A stretch of DNA of 64,000 nucleotides, taken from contig NZ_CP071090.1 in the NCBI RefSeq assembly GCF_017301735.1, forward strand, positions 8,980,001 to 9,044,000, given 5' to 3'. The notes below the pieces were generated by a model, which was not told the origin of the DNA, searched no databases, and saw nothing but the letters and a program-made list of their open reading frames with translations. Below, piece by piece: positions 34,778-43,749 of this stretch. The number at the start of each line of letters is the position of its first letter. Positions within the stretch are counted from its first letter, which is position 1. The position numbers were made by a program, and so were the translations under genes. The stretch comes from Pyxidicoccus parkwaysis (GTDB lineage Bacteria; Myxococcota; Myxococcia; Myxococcales; Myxococcaceae).

Positions 34778-36166
34778 ATGGGCATGACTGAAGTGCTGGA
34801 AGGTGGCGTGGGGATGATGCTGGCCGCCCCGGCTTCTCCTGGAGCCGGAACCGGAGCCTCCAGGCCCCAGGCGCCTCGCGAGCCAGCCGTCCTGCTCCAG
34901 AACGCGCGCATCTTCGACGGCAGAAGCGGTGCCCTGTCCGCGCCGTCGAACGTGCTGGTGCGGGGCAGGCTCATCGAGCGCATCTCCACCGCGCCCATTC
35001 CGGTGGACGGCGGCGCGGGCACGACGGTCATCGACTGCGGAGGCCGCGTGTTGATGCCGGGGCTCATCGATGCGCACTGGCACGCGATGTTCTCGACGCT
35101 GCCGGCGGTCGTCGCCCTCACGGCGGACGTCGGCTACCTCAACCTGGTAGCGGGGAAGAATGCCGAGCTCACCCTGATGCGCGGCTTCACCACCGTGCGC
35201 GACATGGGCGGCCCGGTGTTCGGCCTCAAGCGCGCCATCGACGAGGGCGTCATCGTGGGGCCGCGCATCTACCCGTCGGGCGCGTTCATCTCGCAGACGG
35301 GAGGACACGGCGACTTCCGACTGAGCAACGAGCTGCCCAGGGACGGCTCCGCGCCGCTGAGCTACTCCGAGCGCGTGGGGGCCGCCGCCATCGCCGACTC
35401 TCCGGACGAGGTCCGCCTGCGCGCCCGCGAGCAGCTCATGCGCGGAGCCACCCAGCTCAAGCTGATGGCGGGCGGAGGTGTCTCCTCGGAGCACGACCCG
35501 CTCGACGCCACGCAGTACACCGAGCCGGAGTTGCGTGCCGCCGTCGAGGCCGCGGAGAACTGGGGCACGTACGTCGCCGTCCACGCGTACACGCCCAGGG
35601 CCATCCAGCAGGCCATCGCGGCCGGCGTGAAGTGCATCGACCACGGGCAGCTCGCCGATGAGGCCACTGCGAAGTTGATGAAGGAGCGGGATGTCTGGTG
35701 GAGCCTGCAGCCGTTCCTCGACGACGAGGACGCCACGCCCATGCCCGACGAGGCCCGGGCCGCGAAGGCGCGGGAGGTCATCGAAGGGACGGACCGGGCG
35801 TACCAGCTCGCGAAGAAGTACGGCGTGCGGCTGGCCTTCGGCACCGACGTGCTCTTCGAGGCGAAGCTGGCCGAGCGGCAGGGCGCGCGACTGACGAAGC
35901 TGGTCCGCTGGTTCACGCCCGCGCAGGTGCTGAAGATGGCGACGGCGGACAATGCCTCGCTGCTCGCGCTGTCGGGCCCGCGCAATCCCTACCCGGGCAG
36001 GCTGGGCGTCATCGAGGAGGGTGCGCTCGCCGACCTGCTGGTGTTGAACGGCGACCCGCTGAAAGACTTGAAGCTGCTCGAGGACCCGGACGCGAACCTG
36101 CTGGTCATCATGAAGGACGGCAAGGTCCACAAGAACCGCCTCGTCCCGGATGACGCGAGGAGATGA
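34778..36166 (+). CDS. Metal-dependent amidohydrolase (imidazolonepropionase/prolidase-like)
   Basis: The 462-residue TIM-barrel amidohydrolase has the metal-binding HWH (in LIDAHWHAM), a Lys in TQLKLMAGGG that is likely carboxylated, a barrel His in VAVHAYT, another in CIDHGQL and the catalytic Asp in FGTDVLF. The order and spacing match the imidazolonepropionase-like/Xaa-Pro dipeptidase subgroup of amidohydrolases. The substrate is unknown. The N-terminus before residue 30 is Ala/Gly-rich but is not a good signal peptide. The start at ATG 34778 has GGAGG 11 bases upstream; ATG 34784 is possible. Confidence 0.88.
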   Translation: MGMTEVLEGGVGMMLAAPASPGAGTGASRPQAPREPAVLLQNARIFDGRSGALSAPSNVLVRGRLIERISTAPIPVDGGAGTTVIDCGGRVLMPGLIDAHWHAMFSTLPAVVALTADVGYLNLVAGKNAELTLMRGFTTVRDMGGPVFGLKRAIDEGVIVGPRIYPSGAFISQTGGHGDFRLSNELPRDGSAPLSYSERVGAAAIADSPDEVRLRAREQLMRGATQLKLMAGGGVSSEHDPLDATQYTEPELRAAVEAAENWGTYVAVHAYTPRAIQQAIAAGVKCIDHGQLADEATAKLMKERDVWWSLQPFLDDEDATPMPDEARAAKAREVIEGTDRAYQLAKKYGVRLAFGTDVLFEAKLAERQGARLTKLVRWFTPAQVLKMATADNASLLALSGPRNPYPGRLGVIEEGALADLLVLNGDPLKDLKLLEDPDANLLVIMKDGKVHKNRLVPDDARR

Positions 36167-36385
36167 CGCGGTGATGGCCCCGAGCCGGAGCCGTTACTCC
36201 CGCACCATTCAGGAGCCAGGCTCGCGCTCTTCGCCGCTCTGCCGGAGCCATCAGGCCCACACTCTTCCCGGGCCAGGCTCGCGCTCTTCGCCGCCTTGCT
36301 GGAGCCAGTATGCCCATTCCCTTCCCGGGCCGGGCTCGGTGCTCCGTTTCAGTGCCGGGGCCATCACGCCTACACCGTCCGTGAG
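36158..36385. repeat. 57-bp imperfect tandem repeat array upstream of the RND operon
   Basis: Clear units start at 36215, 36272 and 36329, with GCCAGGCTCGCGCTCTTCGCCG shared nearly intact by the first two and a diverged copy in the third. A more degenerate unit at 36158 shares the GCCGGAGCC core. The period of 57 is a multiple of three and both strands have open frames across it, but neither frame looks like a genuine protein. Position between the amidohydrolase stop and the Cys-rich gene suggests a regulatory or structural repeat. Confidence 0.7.
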
Positions 36386-36430
36386 GCAATCGCGCGCGTT
36401 CCGGCCGGAAGCGTGCTAGGAACGGCGCCG

Positions 36431-36745
36431 GTGCTGCGAATCTGGTTCTGCCTTTACCTGCTGCTGTTCGCCCCGAGCGTGGGAGGGATGCTCCCCTCCC
36501 TGCCGGGCACGCAGGAAGAGGTGTGCTCGCAGCGCTGCGCGGATGACGATGAGCGCGGACAGTGCGCTCCCGACTGCGCTGACTGCACCTGCTGTGGCCA
36601 TGTGCGCTCCGTGGCCGCGCCCGAGCTGATGCCCTCGCTTGGCGTGGACGTGGAGCGGCCGCCGCGCTTCGCCTACGACGAAGCCATGCCGCCCTCCGTC
36701 GACGTGGGCGACATCCAGCACGTCCCCATAGCCGCCCTCGCGTAG
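36431..36745 (+). CDS. Small Cys-rich exported protein ahead of the metal efflux genes
   Basis: The predicted product has about 104 residues. It begins with a hydrophobic signal-like stretch (residues 5-18) and has a dense cysteine cluster between about 35 and 56, of the form CSQRC, CAPDC, CADC and CC followed by GH. The cluster is a probable metal or metal-relay site. The rest is acidic and has no recognised domain. I placed the start at GTG 36431, with a weak AGGAAC upstream; GTG 36413 is possible. The gene stops 99 bp before the outer membrane efflux gene on the same strand, so it is probably the first gene of the operon and may act as a periplasmic metal chaperone or sensor. That role is inferred. 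Confidence 0.6.
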   Translation: MLRIWFCLYLLLFAPSVGGMLPSLPGTQEEVCSQRCADDDERGQCAPDCADCTCCGHVRSVAAPELMPSLGVDVERPPRFAYDEAMPPSVDVGDIQHVPIAALA

Positions 36746-36844
36746 CCGAGTCCGTCGTCTTCGTTCGCCCGCGTCCGCCAGGACGGGTGTGCCATGGGGC
36801 ATGCCCGCGCCTGACGCTCGCCGACTCTCAGCGAGGTCTTCACA

Positions 36845-38089
36845 GTGTTGTCCCATCGTCTCGCGACGGCCGCCCTCGGGCTCGCCGCCGCATTGCTCCT
36901 GCCATGCACTGGCGTGGCGCAGCCATCCGAATCCCCACCTATTGAGCTGTCATTGGAAGAAGCCCTGGCCCTGGCCCGCCAGCGTGCTCCCGCGTTGTTG
37001 GAGGCCACGGGCCGTGTCGCCGAAGCGCAAGGCCCCGTGGCCGGCGCCGCCCCCCTGCTGCGTGACAACCCCACCGTTCAGGTGGAGGCCGGGCCGCGCA
37101 CCCTCGGCGATGGAACGCGAGGGCTTGAGCTGGGCGTGGGGCTCGTCCAGCCCTTCGAACTGGGCGGCAAGCAGGGCGCCCGCCGCGAGTCCGCACGCGC
37201 AGGGCTGGCAAAGGAGACCGCGAACCAGCGCGACACGGAGCGCCGCGTGCTGGGCGAGGTGGCCTCCACCTTCCTGCGCGCCCTGCACGCGCATGAGCGG
37301 GTGAAGCTGGCTCGCGAAGCGGAGTCCGCCGCCGAGAGCATGGCGCACTCGACGCAGCGGCGCTTCGAGGCGGGTGACGTGCCCGTGGTGGACGTCAACG
37401 TGGCGCGCGTGGCGCTGGCTCGGGCCCGCGCGGACGTGGCCGGTGCGGAGGGAGACGAAGCGTCCTTCCTGCACCTGCTGCGGGCCTCGCTGGGCATGAA
37501 GCTCGCACAGCCGCTGGGCGTGCGCGGCGAGCTGCGGGCCCTGGCCGTTGCCGAGGTGCCCGTGTCGCCCACTGGAGAGCGTCCGGACCTCGTCGCGCTG
37601 GAAGCCGAGCTGGAGCAGGCCGAGGCGGACCTGCGCCTGGGCAAGAGCAGCGCATGGCCTGACGTGGAGGTGGGCGTGCGCTACCAGCGCGAGGTGGATG
37701 AGACGGCCTTCCTCGGCACCCTCGGCGTGCCGCTGCCCTTCTTCTCGCGAGGGCAGGAAGCGCGCGTGACGGGCGAGGCCCGCATGCGACGCCTGCGCGG
37801 TGTGCTGGACGCAGCCCGTTCCGCGAGAGACGTCCAGGTGGAGGCCGCGCGCGTGTCGCACCGCAAGCGGAAGGAAGCCTCGGAGTTGCTGGAACATGAA
37901 GCCCTGCCGCTGCTGACCGACAACGCGTCGCTCGCGGCCCGCGCGTACGAGGCCGGAGAGATGGGACTCGCGGAGTTCCTGCTCGTGCGTCGCGACACAC
38001 TCGAAACCCGCTTCGCCTACGTCGACAGTCTCCTCGAGGCCGCGCTCGCGCGCGTGCAGCTCGCCGTCCAGATGGGAGCCCTGCCATGA
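36845..38089 (+). CDS. TolC-like outer membrane component of a metal RND system
   Basis: The 414-residue protein has a signal peptide and two long coiled-coil regions typical of OEP/TolC (CzcC/CusC) channels. It uses a GTG start at 36845, with GAGG upstream. The TolC repeats are recognisable from the internal symmetry of residues 35-215 and 235-410. With the adaptor and pump genes that overlap downstream, it forms a tripartite exporter across both membranes. The stop overlaps the ATG of the adaptor gene by four bases (38086-38089). The substrate (copper, cobalt, zinc, cadmium, nickel) cannot be decided from this gene. Confidence 0.88.
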   Translation: MLSHRLATAALGLAAALLLPCTGVAQPSESPPIELSLEEALALARQRAPALLEATGRVAEAQGPVAGAAPLLRDNPTVQVEAGPRTLGDGTRGLELGVGLVQPFELGGKQGARRESARAGLAKETANQRDTERRVLGEVASTFLRALHAHERVKLAREAESAAESMAHSTQRRFEAGDVPVVDVNVARVALARARADVAGAEGDEASFLHLLRASLGMKLAQPLGVRGELRALAVAEVPVSPTGERPDLVALEAELEQAEADLRLGKSSAWPDVEVGVRYQREVDETAFLGTLGVPLPFFSRGQEARVTGEARMRRLRGVLDAARSARDVQVEAARVSHRKRKEASELLEHEALPLLTDNASLAARAYEAGEMGLAEFLLVRRDTLETRFAYVDSLLEAALARVQLAVQMGALP

Positions 38090-39279
38090 AGACCTCTTCC
38101 CTGTTGATGGCCGCCCTGCTCCTGCTGAGCGCGTGCAAGTCGGAGTCCCCGAAGCACGAGGACGAGCACGAGCACGAAGAGGCCGGAGGAAACGAGGCCC
38201 ACGGCGCGGGCCATGACGAGTCCCGCGTGCACATCGCCTCGGAGATGATGCGAGACTTGCGCGTCACCACCGCCCGCGTGAATGAGCGCCCCGGTGGAGA
38301 GAGCGTCACCGCCCTGGGCGAGCTGACCTTCAGCGAGAACGCCTACGCGGAGGTGGCCTCGCCCATCGCCGCGCGCGTGGGCACCGTCTTCGTCACCACC
38401 GGCCAGGAGGTGAAGCAGGGCGACAAGCTCGCGGAATTGCGGAGCCCCGAGCTGGGCAAGGCCCGCGCCGCGCTCCAGGCGGCCCAGGCCCGCGCCACCG
38501 CCGCGCGCCAGGCCGCCGAGCGCAAGCGCGCCCTCGCCGCCGAGCGCATCGTCGCGCAGAAGGACGTGCAGGCCGCCGAAGCAGAAGCCGCCTCCGCCGA
38601 GGCGGAAGTCGCCTCCGCTCGAGCGGAGCTGACGTCCCTGGGCGCGAGCGAGGACGAGCTGCGCGGCGGCACAGGCGCCCCGGGCTTCGTGCTGCGCGCG
38701 CCGCTGTCCGGCACCGTCATCGAGCGCGATGCGCGGATGGGACAGATGGCGGACCCGTCGCGTCCGCTGTTCCGCATTGGAGACCTGTCCTCGCTGTGGC
38801 TCATCGTCCACGCCTTCGAGCGCGACGCCGTGCGCATCAAACCCGGCGCTCAGGCCCGCGTCACCTTCGCGGCCTTCCCGGGACAGGAAGTCACCGCGAA
38901 GGTGGGCCACGTGGGGCAGCGCGTGGACGCGGCCTCGCGCACCATCCCCGTGCGGCTGGAGCTGGACAACCACGAGGGGCTGCTGCGTCCGGGCATGTCC
39001 GCGTCGGCCTTCCTCCCCCTCGGTGACAGCGGCGCGACCATCACCACCGTGCCGGCGGCGGCGCTCCAGCGGCTGGAGGGAGGCTGGGTGGCCTTCCTGC
39101 CCACGGACACGCGCGGCGAGTTCGAGCGGCGCGAGGTGGGACGCGGCCGCACGCTCGGCGGCGACGTGGAGGTGCTCTCCGGGCTCAAGACCGGGGAGAT
39201 GGTCATCGTGGAGGGAGCGTTCCTCCTCAAGGCCGAGGTGGAGAAGTCGAGCGGCGGAGGCGAAGCCCATGCGCACTGA
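38086..39279 (+). CDS. RND efflux periplasmic adaptor lipoprotein (CzcB/CusB-like)
   Basis: The 397-residue membrane-fusion protein carries a lipobox LLSAC and a His/Glu-rich segment right after it (residues 20-45), likely metal-binding. The lipoyl/barrel-sandwich motifs (SPIAARVGTVFVTTGQEVKQGD near 95) flank an Ala-rich coiled-coil hairpin (about 120-185). The beta-barrel and membrane-proximal domains follow, and a His-containing tail (EAHAH) ends the protein. It links the inner-membrane pump to the TolC-like channel. It overlaps the preceding and following genes, so all three are co-translated. Confidence 0.92.
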   Translation: MKTSSLLMAALLLLSACKSESPKHEDEHEHEEAGGNEAHGAGHDESRVHIASEMMRDLRVTTARVNERPGGESVTALGELTFSENAYAEVASPIAARVGTVFVTTGQEVKQGDKLAELRSPELGKARAALQAAQARATAARQAAERKRALAAERIVAQKDVQAAEAEAASAEAEVASARAELTSLGASEDELRGGTGAPGFVLRAPLSGTVIERDARMGQMADPSRPLFRIGDLSSLWLIVHAFERDAVRIKPGAQARVTFAAFPGQEVTAKVGHVGQRVDAASRTIPVRLELDNHEGLLRPGMSASAFLPLGDSGATITTVPAAALQRLEGGWVAFLPTDTRGEFERREVGRGRTLGGDVEVLSGLKTGEMVIVEGAFLLKAEVEKSSGGGEAHAH

Positions 39280-42200
39280 GGACAACGCCTCATCGTCCCT
39301 CGTGAACCGGGTGCTGCGAACGTCCTTCGCGCGGCCGGGCCTCACGGTGGTGCTCGCCCTGGCGCTCTCCGCCTTCGGGGCCATGGCGCTGAACGGCCTG
39401 CGCCGCGACGTGTTCCCCGACCTGTCCGCGCCCATCTTCAACGTCATCGTGCAGAACGCGGCCATGGGCGCCGAGGAGCTCGAGACGGCCGTGGCCATCC
39501 CCATGGAGGTGGCGCTGGCGGGCCTGCCGGACGTGCGGCGCATCCGCTCCACCTCGCAGCTCGGCGTGACGCAAGTCACGGTGGAGTTCGAGCCCGACGC
39601 CGACTACTTCCGCAGCCGCCAGTACGTCGCGGAGCGCGTGGCCCAGGCACAGGCGGAGCTGCCCGCCGGCACGGACGCGCCCCTCGTCTCCAGCCTCACG
39701 GGCCGGCTCAACGAGGTCTTCGAGTTCACCCTGGAGGCCGAGCCCGGCGCGGCCGACCTGATGACGCTCAGGGACCTCGCCGAGTTCGAGATACGCAACC
39801 GGCTGCTCGCCGTCCCCGGCGTCGCGGGCGTGGAGCGGCTGGGCGGCTACCTCCGCCAGTTCCAGGTGCAGCTCGACCCGGACCAGATGGTGGCGCGAGG
39901 CATCAGCCTCAACGACGTGGAGCACGCGCTGGAGGGCGCCAACCTCAACGCCTCGGGCGGCTTCGTGGTGCAGGGCCCCATGGAGTGGACCGTGCGCGCC
40001 GTGGGCCGGGCCCAGACGGTGGAGGACCTGAGCGGCACCGTGGTGGCCCTGCGCGACGGCACGCCCGTGCTGCTCGGAGACGTGGCCGACATCCGCGAGG
40101 CCCCCGCCGTGCGGCGCGGCATCGCCCACCGCCTCAAGGGCGAGGTGGTGAGCTGCCGGGTCATCAAGCAGTTCGGCGCGGACACGCAGCGGGTGGCCGC
40201 GGGCGTGCGCGATGCGATTGGAGAGCTGAGCCGCAGCCTGCCTCCGGGCGTGCAGCTCCGCATCGTGTATGACCAGTCGCAGCTCGTGGACTCCGCGCTG
40301 GGCGGCGTCAGCCGGGCGATTCTCCTCGGCGCGCTGCTGGTGGTGCTCGTGCTCTTCGGGCTCCTGGGAGACTGGCGCGCGGCGCTCATCGTCACGCTCA
40401 CCCTGCCCCTCTCGCTGGGAATCGCGGGCGTGCTGCTGAAGGCGGCGGGCATCGGCATCAACACCATGACGCTGGGCGGACTGGCCATCGCCGTGGGCCT
40501 GTTGGTGGACGCGGCCATCATCGTCACGGAGAACATCGTCCACGACCTGCGCGAGGGCAAAGGACGCAGGTCCAAGCGCGACGAGTCGCTCGCGGCCGCG
40601 ATGGAGGTGGGCCGGCCCATCGCCTTCGCCACGCTCATCGTCGTGGCCGTCTTCATTCCGTTGTTCGCGATGACGGGCATCGAGGGACGCATGTACCAGC
40701 CGCTCGCGGCGGCCGTGGTGGCGTGCCTCGCGGCGTCACTGGGGCTGGCGCTCACGCTGGTGCCGGTGGCCTCGTCGCTCTTCCTCCGCGCACCGAAGCC
40801 GGACGCGCCGGAGGACGTGTGGCTGGTGCGCAAGGTGAAGGCCTTCTACGCGCCGCTGCTGGACCGGTGCATGCGCAGGTCGGGGCTGGTGCGGCTGGTG
40901 GCCCTGGCCATCACCGTGCCCGCGCTGGGACTGGCCTTCGTCGTGGGCAGCGACTTCATGCCCCGGCTCGACGAGGGCGCGCTGCTCCTCCAGACGGTGC
41001 TCCCGGCGGAGGCGTCACTGGAGGAGGTGGACCGGCTCAACCATCTCGTGGAGGACGTACTGTTGGAGTTCCCCGAGGTGGACGACGTGGTGCGCCGCAC
41101 GGGCCGCGCCGAGCGTACCGAGGACCCGATGCCGCACACGCTCTCCGACGTGCTCGTGGTGCTCAAGCCGGACCGCAAGCGCTCGCTGGAGAAGCTGGAG
41201 GCGGACATGCGCGAGGCGGTGGAGAAGGTGCCTGGAGTCACCACTCTCTTCACCACGCCGCTGGGCATGCGCATCGACGAGGGACTGGGCGGCAGTCCCG
41301 CCGACCTCTCCGTGCGCATCTTCGGGCCGGACCTGGAGGTGCTCGCCGGGCTGGCCGAGCAGGTCCGCGCCATCATGGCGAAGGTGGACGGCGTGGAGGA
41401 CCTGCGCGCGGAGCAACTCAGCGGACTGCCCCAGTTGCGCATCACCGTGAATCGCGCCGCCGTGGCCCGCGTGGGCCTCACGCCCGGAGACGTCGTCCGC
41501 GCGGTGCGCGTGGGACTGGTGGGCGCGGAGTCCTCTCAGGTGTGGAAGGGGCAGCGGCGCTATGACCTGGTGCTGCGGCTCGCGGACCACCGGCGCGGCG
41601 ACGCCACCGCCATCCGCAACCTCCTGGTGGACGGGCACGACGGCACGCGCATTCCGCTGAGTCAGCTCGCGCAGATTGAAGAGACCTTCGGCGCGGGCAG
41701 CATTCGCCGCGAAGCGGGCAGCCGGCGCATCGCAGTGGAGGCCGGAGTCTCCGGGAGGGACTTGGGCAGCACCGCGACCGAGGTGCGCGAGAAGCTGGCG
41801 GAGCTGAAGCTGCCGACGGGCTACTTCGTCGACGTGGGCGGCAAGGTGGAGAGCCAGGAGCGCGCGGCGAAGTCGCTGATGGTGGCGATTACGGTGGCGC
41901 TGCTGGCGGTGTTCATCCTGCTGTATCTCGCGCTGGACTCGGTGGCGGAGGCGCTCGTCATCGTCGCCACGCTGCCGGACGCCTTCGTGGGCGGCATCCT
42001 CGCGCTGCTCATCGCCGGGGAGACGTGGAACGTGTCCAGCCTCGTGGGGCTCATCGGCCTGTTCGGCATCGCCGTGCAGAACGGGCTGGTGCTGGTGGCG
42101 CAGACGAAAATCCTCATGGAGCGCGGCCAGCCCTTCGCGGAGGCCCTGCGCGAGGCGAGCATCAGCCGCGTGCGGCCCAAGCTGATGACGGCGAGCACCG

Positions 42201-42400
42201 CCATCCTCGGCCTGCTGCCGCTGCTCGTCCTGCCGCTGCACGGCACGGAGGTGGAACGGCCGCTCGCGGTGGTGATGGTGGGCGGGCTCGTCACGTCCAC
42301 CCTCTTCACGCTGCTGGTGCTGCCCACCTTCTACGCCTTCGTCCACGGGCTGCGGGAGCGCATGGGCCAGCGGCTGGCGGCGCGGAAGGCAGAGGCGTGA
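39269..42400 (+). CDS. Heavy-metal efflux RND pump (CzcA/CusA-like)
   Basis: The product is 1043 residues. It has an RND pump layout with a first helix near 25-40, a large periplasmic loop (about 50-340), six helices, a second periplasmic loop and a second bundle of helices. Typical features include the FPDLSAP motif near residue 50, the GGL(A/S)IAVG(L)LVDAAI proton-relay helix region with aspartate, and repeated beta-alpha-beta porter domains. Heavy-metal members (HME-RND) use a proton gradient to expel Cu, Ag, Zn, Co or Cd. Ion specificity is not settled here. The gene starts 11 bp before the adaptor stop. A stem-loop directly follows the gene. Confidence 0.92.
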   Translation: MRTEDNASSSLVNRVLRTSFARPGLTVVLALALSAFGAMALNGLRRDVFPDLSAPIFNVIVQNAAMGAEELETAVAIPMEVALAGLPDVRRIRSTSQLGVTQVTVEFEPDADYFRSRQYVAERVAQAQAELPAGTDAPLVSSLTGRLNEVFEFTLEAEPGAADLMTLRDLAEFEIRNRLLAVPGVAGVERLGGYLRQFQVQLDPDQMVARGISLNDVEHALEGANLNASGGFVVQGPMEWTVRAVGRAQTVEDLSGTVVALRDGTPVLLGDVADIREAPAVRRGIAHRLKGEVVSCRVIKQFGADTQRVAAGVRDAIGELSRSLPPGVQLRIVYDQSQLVDSALGGVSRAILLGALLVVLVLFGLLGDWRAALIVTLTLPLSLGIAGVLLKAAGIGINTMTLGGLAIAVGLLVDAAIIVTENIVHDLREGKGRRSKRDESLAAAMEVGRPIAFATLIVVAVFIPLFAMTGIEGRMYQPLAAAVVACLAASLGLALTLVPVASSLFLRAPKPDAPEDVWLVRKVKAFYAPLLDRCMRRSGLVRLVALAITVPALGLAFVVGSDFMPRLDEGALLLQTVLPAEASLEEVDRLNHLVEDVLLEFPEVDDVVRRTGRAERTEDPMPHTLSDVLVVLKPDRKRSLEKLEADMREAVEKVPGVTTLFTTPLGMRIDEGLGGSPADLSVRIFGPDLEVLAGLAEQVRAIMAKVDGVEDLRAEQLSGLPQLRITVNRAAVARVGLTPGDVVRAVRVGLVGAESSQVWKGQRRYDLVLRLADHRRGDATAIRNLLVDGHDGTRIPLSQLAQIEETFGAGSIRREAGSRRIAVEAGVSGRDLGSTATEVREKLAELKLPTGYFVDVGGKVESQERAAKSLMVAITVALLAVFILLYLALDSVAEALVIVATLPDAFVGGILALLIAGETWNVSSLVGLIGLFGIAVQNGLVLVAQTKILMERGQPFAEALREASISRVRPKLMTASTAILGLLPLLVLPLHGTEVERPLAVVMVGGLVTSTLFTLLVLPTFYAFVHGLRERMGQRLAARKAEA

Positions 42401-42417
42401 GCACCTGAAGCACGGGG

Positions 42418-42453
42418 CACGGGCGTGGAACGGAGCTTCCTTCCACGCCCGTG
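42418..42453. terminator. Bidirectional stem-loop between convergent genes
   Basis: An inverted repeat with 13-bp arms (CACGGGCGTGGAA at 42418-42430, TTCCACGCCCGTG at 42441-42453) lies between the stop of the RND pump gene (42400) and the stop of the minus-strand gene at 42470. A strong stem with no long U-run, placed between two converging genes, is what a shared terminator looks like in high-GC genomes. Confidence 0.75.
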
Positions 42454-42469
42454 TCGTCCCGAGGGCGAG

Positions 42470-43360
42470 CTACTTCGCGTAGGTGACGACGTCTTCGCGC
42501 ACCTTGCTGACGATGCCGCCCCAGGTGCCGCCGCCGCTGTGGCTGTAGGCCTCGCCGTCATCGCGGAACGACACCGTGTGGTAGCTCCACTTGGCGAAGT
42601 TGCCCTCGCAGACGCCGGAGCCCAGCGTCAAGTCATTGCAGAACCAGTCGGACGGGTTGCAGTACGCGCCGCCCGCGCTGCCCGCGACGCCGCCCGTCGA
42701 GTGGTACGCGACGGCCTCGTCGTCCTGGCCCGGGAGGATGCCCGAGTACAGCGTGCCCTTGGCTCCAGCGAACATGTAGAACCAGAGGCCGCGCGTGGTG
42801 TTGTGGTTGTACATGGCGCGCGCCGTGGTGGTGACGAGGTCGCCGACGATGGCATCGCTCGTGGCCCACTCGCCGTTGTCCGCGAGCTCACTGCCGCCGC
42901 CCGCGCCGGACGCCACGTCCACCCACTTGATGTTCCAGCCCACCTGCGTGGTGCCGTCCGTGTTGCCGCACACGCCGCTGGAGTTGGGGACGGCGTTCTT
43001 CTTGTAGCGAGCGGAGCCGCCGTACAGGGACAGCGCGTAGCCAATCTGCAAATCACCCGCGCTGTGCACGGCGATGTAGCACCAGTTGGTTCCGGTGCAG
43101 AAACAGTCCAGCGCGTCGCGGATGCGGTAGTTCTGCCCGCCAATCTTCTGCCGCCCATCCCAGTTGACGGCCTTCTTGTTCACTCCGGCCGCCGTGGAGC
43201 TGGGGCCCCAGTTGGAAAAGTCGGCGTAGTTGCCGGGCTGCGTTCCACCGGAGTTCTTCCCGTGGATCCACAGCGTGTAGTTGGTGGCGAGCGCGGGGGA
43301 TGCGGACAACAACGTGACAGCGGCCGACGCGACGAGCGCCGTGCGGACAACATGCGGCAT
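42470..43360 (-). CDS. Secreted protein, possible alpha/beta-hydrolase (esterase-like)
   Basis: The 296-residue product has a good Sec signal peptide (cleavage about residue 26, after ALA). It then runs LWIHGKNSGG, which resembles the oxyanion HG motif, and later IAVHSAGD near residue 98, which resembles the G-x-S-x-G nucleophile elbow with H in place of the first Gly. Several Cys pairs (FCTGTNWC, CNPSDWFC) imply disulfides. A later SYHTVSFRDDG could supply the catalytic His and Asp. This supports a secreted lipase/esterase-like fold without proving it; an unrelated fold is possible. The ATG is preceded by CGGAG. It is convergent with the RND pump gene. Confidence 0.55.
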   Translation of the reverse strand: MPHVVRTALVASAAVTLLSASPALATNYTLWIHGKNSGGTQPGNYADFSNWGPSSTAAGVNKKAVNWDGRQKIGGQNYRIRDALDCFCTGTNWCYIAVHSAGDLQIGYALSLYGGSARYKKNAVPNSSGVCGNTDGTTQVGWNIKWVDVASGAGGGSELADNGEWATSDAIVGDLVTTTARAMYNHNTTRGLWFYMFAGAKGTLYSGILPGQDDEAVAYHSTGGVAGSAGGAYCNPSDWFCNDLTLGSGVCEGNFAKWSYHTVSFRDDGEAYSHSGGGTWGGIVSKVREDVVTYAK

Positions 43361-43749
43361 GACGACTCCGAGGGGAATTGCGAGGGAATGCCCCGCGCGG
43401 GGGACGAGGCGCTGGCAACGCTACAGCAGGCTCCATGAGCCGTCGCGAAGCCGGGCCACTTTTCACTCTCGGTTGCGTGGGTCCTTCCCGCCCTTCCCCC
43501 TGCCGTACGCCGCGACGAGGAGGCTGTTCGCCAGGCCGCCGATGCGCCACGCCCTCGTGAGCGGGTGAACACCGGGCCGTCGCGGATGGAGTCACAGTGT
43601 GATGACCCCGGTTACACACGGGCTCGTCCGCCGGGGGCGGCGACATCCAAATCACTCGTCGATTCGTGCGGTTGCGACGGCGGACCGCATGGCCCGTGCC
43701 TTGCTCAAGGGAGTGGGTCCTGAAACACCGCTACCGTCCGAGGTCCATC
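43361..43749. other. 389-bp intergenic region before the copper-protein operon
   Basis: No gene is supported in this gap. It must hold promoters for the divergent genes at 43360 (minus) and 43750 (plus). A near-palindrome GTCACAGTGTGATGAC at 43591-43606, about 145 bp ahead of the lipoprotein gene, is a candidate operator, and the sequence is otherwise less GC-rich nearby. I cannot assign a regulator to it. Confidence 0.35.
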
